Assembly: GCF_019097595.1 (NCBI RefSeq)
Contig: NC_080727.1
Span: 6,410,001-6,474,000, forward strand
Source of the DNA: Hemibagrus wyckioides
Taxonomy: Eukaryota > Chordata > Actinopteri > Siluriformes > Bagridae
Reading direction: 5' to 3'
DNA: 64,000 nt
In this document: positions 27,974 to 64,000 of the stretch, in pieces
Numbering within the stretch: position 1 is the stretch's first letter
Layout of the letters: each line of letters starts with the position of its first letter
Translations under genes and position numbers: made by a program
The notes under the pieces: model-generated
Databases searched by the model: none
Seen by the model: the letters and a program-made list of their open reading frames with translations, nothing else
Told to the model about the DNA's origin: nothing

Positions 27974-28429
27974 TTATCTGTGGTAATGCGTCAGTTCTTC
28001 AACAGTTCTCACGAATGTTTCTTTTCAGCTTTAAAAGCACACAAACTAGACAGAAAACAAGAATAAAAAAAAATAATAAAAATGGATATTAAGTTCTTAT
28101 CTAAAAACTTGATAAATGAATAAACACTGTGGATTCATTAAGCACTGTTCATTATTATACTAAAGACTAAAGTCAACGGTTCGGATTTGTCTGCTCCTCC
28201 CCTTTTCACGTCTCAGCCAATTATATTTCGCCTCAGCGTTACGTTTTATTATTATTATTATTATTATGCAAATATATGAATCAGTGTGGCATGCTCTTTA
28301 GCCGTAATCAATGTAAAGATTTATATACGTATATATTTTTTATTCATTTGTTAACAAATTGAACTGTTTAGAAGACAGAGCTGTAGCTGTAACGTTACTT
28401 CCTAAAAGTATGAGGAAAAAAGTGAAAGG

Positions 28430-28720
28430 ACTCGGTTGAAGACGAGAGTCGACACATCTGCACGAGCGCCTCGGGAAAGCGATTACCGAAACAAGTGGAA
28501 ACTTGAAAAGAAAAGCAAAAGTGTAGAGAGGATCATGGTGTACTGTGTGTGTATATATAGTGGTGTGTATAATATGAGGAAGGTGAAAGAAGAGGCGTTT
28601 GGGTGAAAGTGTGTGTTCCTGTGGTCGCTTGGTGATGGTGGGAGGGAGTCGCGAGGCAGCTTGTGTTGTTGTTCTCTAGGTAACGGAGACTCGAGGCCTC
28701 GGTATCAACTACACTGATTT
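28430..28720 (+). promoter_or_regulatory. AKNA: Probable AKNA promoter, CpG-enriched
   Basis: CpG dinucleotides cluster here (for example GACGAGAGTCGAC, GAGCGCCTCGGG, GTCGCGAGG) in otherwise AT-rich, CpG-poor surroundings. It sits just upstream of a strong splice donor at 28801. An RFX X-box-like palindrome GTTCTCTAGGTAAC is at 28671-28684. No TATA box is evident. The start site is not resolvable by eye. Confidence 0.5.
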
Positions 28721-28800
28721 TGAGGAACCGAACAACTAAAATAAAAGAAGACTTTTCTTTTTAAAATAAATTTTGCATAGTTCTGGATACCCGAATTAGG
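28685..28800 (+). other. AKNA: Probable AKNA noncoding first exon (5' limit uncertain)
   Basis: Sequence running into a perfect donor GTAAGT at 28801 with no long open frame. The 5' limit given is a placeholder. The proposed intron runs 28801-33474 and holds SINE, Tc1 and dispersed-repeat copies. Confidence 0.45.
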
Positions 28801-29384
28801 GTAAGTTAAGCTTTTAAAAAGTTCCGCTGTTGCTTACTGCAGCCAGGTATTATATTTTTTTATGTGGTTGGATTGTATTGCTCTTATATGTGGTGATTTA
28901 CGGTAATTATAGTTAGTATCGTGTTGTTGACCATGGTGCATTATGGTAAGTAATGCTCTATACACTTTGACCATTAGTTGGACTGGCTACTAGTTGAAAA
29001 ACTTACACATGCCAGGCTGATCAAACTGGTAGAAGATCTTTGTGAGCTGAAAAGTTTTTTACCAGCTTCCTTATTTCTTGAATAAATGAATTTTTGTGTT
29101 ATTCTCTTAAAATAAGGTTTTTTTCCCTCTTCTGCCACTTACCAAACTGGTAAAGACCAGTTTAACTGGTACCTGGTCAAGCCAAGCTGGATTTTTCCAC
29201 AAGGGTTTATTGTAACTATGGTTATTACCCGTGACGCCCGATGGTGATGTTAAATGGAATCTAAAATCTATCAATAATTCAACTGTTAAGGCTGAGCAAT
29301 GCATTATTTCACATGGTCTCATCAATTGCATGATAAGAACGATTCATGATTTAAACACTTCCAAGGTTTTTGCTAAATATTCAT

Positions 29385-29465
29385 TCATTCATCTTCAGTT
29401 CACACTTTATCCTGGTCCGGAGTTTATCCCAGGATCACCTGGTGACAGACAGGAATACACATTGG
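29385..29465 (-). repeat. Short type-1 SINE fragment
   Basis: CACTTTATCCTGGTCCGGAG, then ATCCCAGGATCACCTGGTGA resemble the 3' part of the reversed type-1 SINE. Very short. Confidence 0.45.
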
Positions 29466-30029
29466 GTGGAACTTTATTTCATTTGTTTACCAAACCTGGA
29501 AAACTGAAACATGGCAACCCTTTCATTCAAACCATTAACGTCTGTTATACGTCACTTTCTGTAATGTGTACATTGATTAGATAAACTGTGTCTACTTTTA
29601 ATTTCTCCACCGAAGTTATTAAGGAGGAAAAAATAAGGATAGGGTAAATAATCCACCTTGTTTATGCTCCTTAAATTCCCTACTCATATTTCACATGCAT
29701 TCATTGAATCCCTGCTAAAAAAATATCAACCTAAATGTAGCCCAAATCCAGGAGTTGTTTTGCTCTGACTGTCACTGATGAATCTACAGACTGGGCTAGA
29801 ATGAAATCAGCCCCAGCATCACTCCTTTAATACTATTCTGTGTGTTTTTCTTCCAAGCTTTGCATTAGTGTTTGATATACTTGGTTCCACAAAATAATCT
29901 GAACAAAAAAGTCATCTATTAAGAGCATCGTATGCAGATGGCAAAAATGCAAAGATGAATCTTGTAGTCATTCGATGTTTCAATGTATAAGTGTGTATAA
30001 GGGCTGCCATAGTATCCCACTGATATTAA

Positions 30030-30345
30030 TTCAGTTCAGTTTATTTGTATAGCACTTTTAACAATGGACATTGTCTCAAAGCAGCTTTATAGTAGTCTAG
30101 AAACATAGAAAAAAATGATAAAGTTTAAAGTTAAGTTTCTATTTTGTTCCGTAACAGTTATCCCTAATGAGCAGGCCTGAGGCGACGGTGGCGAGGAAAA
30201 ACTCCCTGAGATGATATGAGGAATAAACCGTGAGAGGAACCAGGCTCAGAAGGGAACCTCATCCTTATTTAGGTGACACTGGACAGTAAATAATGTCCTT
30301 TCTACAACATCCACCCAGAGGTCTTGAGGAACTAATAGGTCAGTG
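30030..30345 (+). repeat. Dispersed fish repeat (unclassified)
   Basis: TTCAGTTTATTTGTATAGCA, AATGGACATTGTCTCAAAGC, then GAGGAAAAACTCCCTGAGAT and GAACCAGGCTCAGAAGGGAA: a repeat common in otophysan fish DNA. A degraded piece of its inner part is at 36415-36560, in an AKNA intron. Confidence 0.65.
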
Positions 30346-30929
30346 TAGTTTTTGACTTACGTAGATTTACTCATATAAAGTGAAGGTCAAACACATGTCA
30401 GACTCTTGTAAAGTGGATTTCACATCCCCTTATGTACAGTATGTTTTAAGTAAATAGCTTCATCTATTAGTAAGGCCTGTCTATATGTTGTAGCACTATG
30501 GAGACATCCGTAATATACAGTATATCCGTAATTTCCAGGCGTATCAGTGAGCTTTTATTGGATAAAGGAGAAATGGTCTCACGAAGCTCAGTATCACGTA
30601 CATTACATCTCACTAGAGAGGGAGAAAGCACTTTCTTATGATTAACTTAAGGCTTAGCCGCACTTTGCTTGATTGAGTTTTAATGATCTAAACGGCATTA
30701 AGAGGCTAATGCTGAACATGGTGTAGGGTCATAGTCCATTTGTAAGCACATAACAAATACAGTGCAGCCGAAGTTGATTATTTTCCTATAGCAGTGTGTG
30801 CTAAAGTGTTTTATTCCACTTATTACACAGCAGTTCGCCATCGCTAATACTTTTTATTGATTCAAGTACGTTGTGTAACATCCGTAAAACAAGTTAGTTC
30901 CTATTGTTGCTTGCATTATAGCAGCTATA

Positions 30930-31294
30930 TACATCCATTCCGTTAACTTCTTCAGCAATTTGAGCAACAATAGGTCGTTTGTTGGAATGGACCACACTGG
31001 TCAGTTTTCAGTCCCCATGTGCATCAATGAGCCTTGGCCACTCATGACCCTGTTCACCACTATTCCTTCATTGGACCACTTTTAATAGATACTGACCACT
31101 GCAGACTGAGAACATCACAATTATCACAATTTGGCCCTTGTCAGACTCGCTCAAATCCTTACACTTGCCCATTTTTCCTGCTTCTAACACATCAACTTTT
31201 GGGGACAAAATGTTCATTCACTGCCTAATAGATCCCTTATATTATGTTATTCACTTCACCTGTCAGTGCTCATAATGTTATGCCTGTTCGGTGT
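30930..31294 (-). mobile_element. Truncated Tc1-derived element, minus orientation
   Basis: The terminal repeat (TAATGTTATGCCTGTTCGGTGT) is at the right, followed inward by the reverse complement of the HTH region. It breaks off near the equivalent of IAEEVN. Same family as 19631, 32490 and 40703. Confidence 0.8.
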
Positions 31295-32199
31295 ATTAGT
31301 GTAATTTGTTATACAGCGAGCGCTGCTGCCTGAACGGCTGTTACACAAAATGAATCCACACATTGTGACTAATCAAAATCAACAGAAAAAACAACAGTAT
31401 CCAAAGCAGCCATTTCAGCTCCCGTGTTTCGGTTTGTGTCTCGGTCTGCGTCCTCAGCCGTGACCCTGGAACATAAGTAGCTTATAAGTAGCCGCTCAGC
31501 CTTACGTACTGGCTCTCTCAGCATTCGCTGTGTGCCAGCGCTGTCGGATACAGCGTTCACCGTTCTAGCCACAACCGCAGAAGTCTTTTGACCTGCCAGG
31601 CAGCCTGGAGAGTGTTAACAAGCGTGTAATTAGCGGGGTATCATCATCCAGCATGTAACTATTCAGCATAGAAAAGAATTAGCTGTGTTTGGGTATGTGT
31701 GTGTGTTAGTGTGTTTCTAGCTTGTGTGGTTTACATGCTGTGGTGAAGAGATCCATAATTATAGCATACTGATGTTAAAAATACTGGTACCCACTTCGGG
31801 AGAGTTTATGTGATACTTTACATTCTTCATTTAAAGATGGCATTCACTGGAGTTTCAGTGAAATGAAATGAAAATGAGTGCCATTTGGTATGTTTAAGTA
31901 GCTTACATAGTAAAAGGGTGTGTCAAAGGATGCATTTCTGTCTCCAATGGTGAATCAGTAAGAGGCTTATGTTTCGGTTCTTGCTCTGACATTATTGAGC
32001 ATTATACAAAGGTCTAGAGAATACCCTGATCATGCTGCTAGTGTAGGTTAGAAGCATTTTTTTTCTTTATCACAATAAAGCTTATGGTTTGTTATTATTT
32101 AGTTGTATAAGACAGCACTGTTTGATTCTTGATTCTGATTGCTGATTTAGTTTCAGTAATTTATGAAATTCGAAACTCGAAAACTTGTATGTCCTATAT

Positions 32200-32470
32200 C
32201 TCACACCTCCAGGGATCTGAGGTTCGATTCCTGTCTCCGCTTCATGTGCTCAGAGTTTGTGTGTTCTTCCTAGTGCTTTAGGGGTTCCCTCTAGGTACTC
32301 CATGTTCAAATATATGTATTGTAGGCTGATTGGCATCTCTAAATTGTTTTTTATGTGTGTATAAGTGAGATTGTATCATGTGATGGGCTGGGACCCTGTT
32401 CACGGTGTCCCCTGCCTTGTGGACTCCAGGCTTCCCATGAGCCTGCATAGGATATGGATGGATGGATGTT
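32200..32470 (+). repeat. tRNA-derived SINE, type 1, 5'-truncated
   Basis: Starts within the head (CTCACACCTCCAGG, then GAGGTTCGATTCCTG) and runs to GGATATGGATGGATGG. In the long AKNA first intron, just upstream of Tc1 copy B. Confidence 0.7.
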
Positions 32471-32489
32471 CTAATACCTTATCATATCT

Positions 32490-33024
32490 ACACTAATCAG
32501 CCATAACATTATGAGCACTGACAGGTGAAGTTAATAACACTGATGATCTCCTCATCATGGCACCTGTTAGTGGGTGGGATATATTAGGCAGCAAGGGAAC
32601 ATTTTCTCCTCAAAGTTGATGTGTTAGAAGCAGGAAAAATGGGCGAGCATAAGGATTTGAGCGAGTTTGACAAGGGTTAAATTGTGATGGCTAGACGACT
32701 GGATCAGAGCATCTCCAAAACTGCAGCTCTTGTGGGGTGTTCCCGGTCTGCAGTGGTCAAAATCTATCAAAAGAAGTCCAAGGAAGGAACAGTGGTGAAC
32801 CGGCGAGAGGGTCATGGCCGGCCAAGGCTCATTGATGCACGTGGAGAGTGGAGGCTGGCCCGTGTGATCCGATCCAACAGACGAGCTCCTATTGCTCAAA
32901 CTGCTGGTTCTGATAGAAAGGTGTCAGAATACACAGTGCATGATGGGTCAGGGCTGTTCTGGCAGCAAAAGGGGAACCAACACAATATTAGGCAGGTGGT
33001 CATAATGTTATGCCTGATCAGTGT
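32490..33024 (+). mobile_element. Tc1-derived non-autonomous element (copy B)
   Basis: Ends are CACTAATCAGCCATAACATT and ATGTTATGCCTGATCAGTGT. An open frame at 32684-33031 covers the paired-like HTH ([29 protein letters not shown]) and continues through RVIRSNRRAPIA to SEYTVHDGSGLFWQQ. The last part is the internal-deletion junction, shared with copies A and C. It is the most intact copy and could encode a DNA-binding-only peptide. It lies in the long first intron of AKNA. Confidence 0.9.
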
Positions 33025-33619
33025 ATATTGACATCATAGTGTAGCCGTAAAAAGGATGAAAGGATTTATTCAAACATTTGTACAGGAACAGATGTTTACA
33101 GTCAAGCGAACATCTCGTTCACGTGTGTAGTCTTTCAGCGTAGTTTGTTAGTGCCGCTCACTGCAGAATGATTGGCAGTGGTAATTTCAAGGAGCTGTGC
33201 TTTTACAGCTATATCTCTGGGGCTGCGCTGGTTTCCTGCGAGGCGACTGTTTGTTTTCTTCCTGGTGCTCTTCAAACCTGTTTAATTATGCTCGGTGGAT
33301 TTGTTTACTCTGCGTCGTGACACTTGTGAATATGACGATTGTTATCCACTACGTTTGTTTTTTCATTTTAACAAGCTGTACTTTATGTCTGTGCAGGCGA
33401 CAATGATAATAAGATGAAATGTAATTCAGTGGTATTATTCATGTTTGTGTGGCTTCTTCTCTTTTTCTTTCCAGATTTGTGTTTCATCACCTCGGCTACA
33501 CCAGGATCTCAGCCGTGATGTTGAAGACAGACTCTGATATATCAGTAAGTAAGTGGACCTGTAAGCTTCAAATGCACTTTGTCGATGCAGCGTGAGAGAC
33601 AGAGGAGGAAACGAAGTAA

Positions 33620-49092
<15,473 letters not shown>

Positions 49093-49402
49093 TGCTGCAG
49101 CTTTACTCTATGCTTCCGTGTGACTTCTAGAGAAACCAGACTGCAGCTTGCAGTTCTTGACGTGAGATCTCTAGACACTCACATTTTAACCTTGGCAGCT
49201 GTACTGTGATGAGCGGTGATCGCACTGTTTACGTTAGTTTACACGCCCATTTTATGATAATTTTGTAATAATTTCAGATATTGGAAATAGGGTTCGTGTC
49301 GGTGTGTGTAAGATTTTGTACTGGGAAATATTCTTCTGCCTTTCTGCACTAGGTTTTATTAGTGCAGTTATGCACAGCGCTTCATTTTTAAAATGTCTTT
49401 GT

Positions 49403-49408
49403 AATAAA
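49403..49408 (+). terminator. AKNA: AKNA poly(A) signal
   Basis: AATAAA about 310 bp after the AKNA stop, in AT-rich 3' UTR. A second AATAAA at 49763-49768 could serve a longer transcript. Confidence 0.6.
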
Positions 49409-50083
49409 TAATCTAAATCTGTTTTCATAATAGAAAATGCTGCTAAAATTAGTGGCCCATGAACAATTTAGGGAATTTGATTGGTTTTTTTATAAGCTTT
49501 GTGCCCTTAAATTGAGATTTGAAAATGCAGGAGCTCCAGAGTATCACAGATTCTGAATCCTGACAATGACGCAGTCCCATAAAAGCAAACCTGATGTGGT
49601 GTTAATCATGCTGCTGTCATTCAGAGTGACTCTGTGAGCTCAGGTATGCGGAAGAGGGTCGATAGCACTTTCCTTCAAGTGTCTCGCACTGCTCTGTGAT
49701 GCCGCATGAGAAGCTGTTTAAAGCGTTGTTGTGGAAGCAAGAAAATTTACGGATTAGACCACAATAAATAAGCCAACAGCGCATAATGTTTAGTTAGGAA
49801 GTATGATAGTCTGTCATCAGAGCAGCATTGATCCATATGCAGTTTAATTAATAATCATGCTGGGAGAAATCTACCACGATTCTGAGAATTCATTGCTGTT
49901 TCGATTTTTCGTGACAAAATCCTGAAATTTTGTACTTTTGTATTTCGAAGATATTAAAATAGCTCTTAACACATCCTTCAATCATTTTGTACAGTAATTC
50001 AGCATCACTTTATCGACCTCGTTGCTGCAGGTATACGGCTGCCTTCCAGAAACTTCATACACTTGTGTAGGTAAGATGAATTG

Positions 50084-50318
50084 TATAGAAATAGCCTTTA
50101 TTTGTCACATATACATTACAGCACAGTGAAATTCTTTCTTCACATATCCCATCCTTGGAGGTTTAGGTCAGAGCACAGGGTCAGCCATGATAGAGCGCCC
50201 CTGGAGCAGAGCCTTACTCAAGGGCCCAAAAGTGGCAACTTCGCAGTGCTTTGGCTTGAACCCCTGATCTTCCGGTCAACGACCCAGAGCCTTAACCACT
50301 TGAGCCACCACCACCCCT
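50084..50318 (-). repeat. tRNA-derived SINE, type 2, between converging genes
   Basis: On the minus strand: tRNA head GGTGGCTCAAGTGGTTAAGG, B-box GGGGTTCAAGCC, body GGATGGGATATGTGAAGAAA, tail TGTGACAAATAAAGGC. It fills most of the gap between the AKNA and STXBP1 3' ends. Confidence 0.8.
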
Positions 50319-50443
50319 ACTCTCACCCTACCATCCCAGAACTGCCCTTATTACCCTTTTATACATAACTTTCATTTTCCTCTCTGTTGATATGTGTGTA
50401 TAACAAAAAAACCCCACCGACTCGTTCCTGGAATGGAAGCCAA

Positions 50444-50463
50444 TTTATTGGACAGTCTTTATT
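50444..50463 (-). terminator. STXBP1: STXBP1 distal poly(A) signals
   Basis: Two TTTATT motifs on the plus strand (50444-50449 and 50458-50463), i.e. AATAAA on the minus strand, about 1.5 kb after the short-isoform stop. A 3' UTR of that size is reasonable for STXBP1. The AKNA end is only about 1 kb away, so the genes meet tail to tail. Confidence 0.5.
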
Positions 50464-51977
50464 ACATCAGTACACATCGAGTTTACTTTTGTTTGTGCTT
50501 CAACGCTTGCAAACATGAAATCCCAGCAAAGATAAACAGGTTTAAAGACAGACTAACTTCTTATTTCTTAATATTTTCTCTGATAAATAAATTTGATATA
50601 AATTTACTCGACACACTCGGAGCTTTTACAACAGCGAACCGAAACATAAATCCAAAATAAACAAGCATTCGCATCACAGAAAACTCAATAGTGCAATATA
50701 CAACCTGGTTGCAGGAGCAGAGGAATAAAATAGAATTAAATAGAAATAGAAGCAGGGGTGGGGGGAGGAGGAAATAAGAAGATGGGATTACATCTCTTTG
50801 CGAAGCCATTCACCAGTGGAAGAGTTACGTTGCACTAACAAACAGACGAACCAAATATAGTTAGTTGTTCTTGTTTTGTTTTTGTTTTTTTTTGTTGTTT
50901 TTTTTGTTTACTACTACAACTACAGCTCAAACATCACGAACACATTGGCTTCGCATTATTATTGAACGAAAAAAATAAAAGTACTACTTCACAGTTAGAA
51001 AGTCAACAGGGAGACGTTTTAACATCAACATATGGCATATATAACATCACACTACTCAGTGCATGGCCCGGTTTACTAGCCAATGATGAGACTTTAATCG
51101 GACAGGATAACAATACTGAAGTACAGCTGGCCCTTTTTTTTTTCTGTTGAGAATATTTTTCAAACATTTGCAAGCAATGGCCTTTTCGACACTAAAACGT
51201 GAAATTCTCTGCAGAGCAACAAAACAAACAGTCCAGGCGGGTAGATCCGCAGCCGAGGCCTTGACGAGGGCTGTTATTTGCATTCTGGAGCTATTTACAA
51301 TTTGACTCATATTTTTTCCCCCTCATCAACCGCTTTGCTTCCTCTCCTCAGCAGATGCTCAGTCAGTGTCAAAAGTGTCTCTCCCCCCCACCTCGGATTT
51401 TAAAATGGCCACAAATAAGATTCCATGGCATGCACGACTATGAATCTAAAATCGGAGCTCTCGGCGTACAGCGTGACGAACGACAAGGAGTTCGCCATAA
51501 AGCAAGAGAAATGATACGAGGATAGATTCTCGAGTGGCACTCGCATCCACACGCCTGCCCCTCCCCCGCCCACGACCATGACAAATCACAGCGACGATCT
51601 AAGTTTCTACCGTTCACATTTACATTTCTGAGCATCCAATATCAATAGCAATATCAATATTTGGTTCTTTCTGTTTCAAATGGCGTTTGAGTATTTAAAC
51701 CATATTATTATTATTTTCTTTTGACAGTTTAAACATTTGCATCCATTGGAAAACATGAGAATACTTACAATGATTCTTTTGCTTTTCAACATATTTTATA
51801 TATATATTTATATATATATATATATATATCTCATATTTTTTTAGTCAGTGTTTCCATTGTTTATTTTCTTTTTTTTTCTTTCTTTTTTTACATTTTCTTT
51901 CAAGCAAGATGCATACACATTAATACAGGAGCAGGGGATTTGGGTGATCAGCTAGAGAAGAGAAGAGAGGGAGAGTT
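50464..51977 (-). other. STXBP1: STXBP1 3' UTR (short isoform), proposed
   Basis: Follows the short-tail stop. It has T-rich runs, a TA run near 51793-51830 and no open frame of interest. The extent is set by the poly(A) motifs at 50444-50463 and is inference. Confidence 0.5.
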
Positions 51978-62700
<10,723 letters not shown>

Positions 62701-62921
62701 CTGGATACACAGGCATAAATATTCATCACTATATGCTTCACATGAAAATGATAGAATGAACGACTGAACTGCTGTGATTAGCTTCTCTCTCTCTCTCTCT
62801 GTCTGTCTCTCTCTCTCTCTCTCTGACTGTCTGTCTGTCTGTCTCTTTCTCTCCATCTCTGTTTCTCTGTCTTTCTCTCTCTCTCTGTCTCTCTCTCGCA
62901 CTCCTTCTGTCCTGTCTCACT

Positions 62922-62971
<50 letters not shown>

Positions 62972-63100
62972 ATGCAGTGACAGCAGTGACACACAGCCTT
63001 TCCTTCCTGCCTTTGTGTTTCCTAAACCTCTCAGATTTTTTTTTTATCTCCCCTGAACTCCTGCCATCTCTCCTTCCTCCCTCCCTCTCTCTCTCCCTCC

Positions 63101-63139
<39 letters not shown>

Positions 63140-64000
63140 AGGAGCAGTGTGCTGTGCTTCTCCACCATCCCCTCCCCCAAACCATGTTCGCTCAGATCAC
63201 CGCCCTTCTGTTCAGATGAGTTCTCCTTGATGCCCGTCTTTTCCCCATTAACCCTCTCTTGCTGGTGATCAGGCAGAGCATTAGCCAATAGCGTGTCTCT
63301 TAGGAGGCTGGTTTGTTAGGTCATAAGGTGCAGCATCACGCCGGAAGCAAGGCAGAGCTCCTCTGACTCCATTGAATTAATCATTGCAGACAGCATCAGA
63401 AGCAAAGCATTGTGGGCCAGACTGCCTCACAGTGTTATAGCCTTACAGCTCTGCAACTCTCCCAATGAGTCACTGTCTGTATTAAAGTCTATTCTCCTCT
63501 TTACATATAGAGGATATAACATTTCTCACTTCATGTTACTATTACTACTATTATTACTCAGTTCCTCCAGGATTTCGCTGAGATTTTTTTGTGAGAACAA
63601 AAAAAGTGTTCTCAAAATTTGCAGAAAACTCGATTGCAAAATTGCCAGCACACGATTCTTCTCGTTCTCCTACCAGTGAAGACGCACATGTAATTATCTC
63701 CGATGGAGCGTTGTGATGAAGTCACATGACGCGACTTGACCTAAGTCTGTGGAAAGTCTGTGGTCATCTTTTTGCCAGATTTTCTGTTCATTTCTATGAT
63801 CACTAAATCACGAAATCCTGGAGTAACTGATGACTACTACCATTCCATCTCCTTCTATTAATACTACCAATATTATTATTTCTACCATTATTATTACTAC
63901 TAATATTAGAAATATAGACTTTATACCTTTTTTTTTTCAGAAAGAATAAATGTTTTTTTGGTACTTTTTTGTTTTTTTTGACACCGAAATAAGTAACCTG
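62701..64000 (-). other. STXBP1 intron, no exon seen
   Basis: CT and CA microsatellites to about 63140, then AT-rich DNA. The exon for the residues just before 144 is not in the window. Confidence 0.7.

Larger units (their letters stand above)
15303..28429. other. WHRN-AKNA intergenic region, including any WHRN 3' UTR
   Basis: No further protein-coding exon was recognised on either strand. Contents: simple repeats (17697-17905, 18100-18165, 18385-18425), Tc1 copy A, a 32-bp minisatellite, a possible distal poly(A) site at 22984, a 2-kb polypurine satellite, SINE pieces at 25078 and 27300, an AT run at 26416-26466, and CTCF-like motifs at 27900. The 15303-17600 part has low repeat density and is the most likely 3' UTR. 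Confidence 0.6.

Noticed and set aside
29231..29584. 117-codon plus-strand frame
   Set aside because: Crosses a SINE fragment at 29385-29465, has no family match and sits in the AKNA first intron.
32684..33031. 115-codon frame as a possible host transcription factor with an HTH domain
   Set aside because: It lies exactly within Tc1 terminal repeats and equals the transposase DNA-binding domain; listed as part of the mobile element instead.

Overview
This is a 64-kb piece of a fish nuclear genome. The genes are vertebrate and split into many small exons with GT-AG introns. The introns and intergenic DNA hold teleost-type repeats: Tc1-like transposons, tRNA-derived SINEs, an L2-like LINE remnant and many GATA, GGAA, TG and GAAA microsatellites. 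The repeat mix resembles otophysan fishes such as catfishes or characins, but the species call is inference.

Layout. (1) 1-15302, plus strand: the 3' part of WHRN (whirlin), six coding exons ending with the third PDZ domain. (2) 15303-about 28400: intergenic DNA with a possible distal poly(A) site near 22984, a 32-bp minisatellite (21655-22275), a 2-kb GGGAA-type polypurine satellite (23068-25072), SINEs, and two CTCF-like motifs at 27900-27973. (3) about 28430-49410, plus strand: AKNA, with a probable CpG-rich promoter and noncoding first exon ending at 28800. A 23-exon coding model from 33620 to 49092 has matching splice phases throughout and gives 1428 residues; human AKNA has 1439. (4) 49410-50440: short convergent spacer with an antisense SINE. 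(5) 50440-62700, minus strand: the 3' three quarters of STXBP1 (Munc18-1), twelve common coding exons plus two alternative last exons. The window yields residues 144-603 or 144-594 in human numbering, exactly the lengths of the two human isoforms. (6) 62701-64000: STXBP1 intron.

The three genes are not an operon or pathway. WHRN is a scaffold of stereocilia and photoreceptor cilia, AKNA a centrosomal/AT-hook protein, and STXBP1 the syntaxin-binding protein of synaptic exocytosis. WHRN followed by AKNA in the same orientation is the order on human 9q32; STXBP1 lies elsewhere on human 9q.

I see no CRISPR array, operon, virus or defence system. The points most worth a second look are the paired STXBP1 tails, the AT-hook next to a Cys-pair module at the AKNA C-terminus, the unresolved AKNA start, a Tc1-derived non-autonomous family sharing one deletion junction, the two satellites with higher-order structure, and X-box and CTCF-like motifs.
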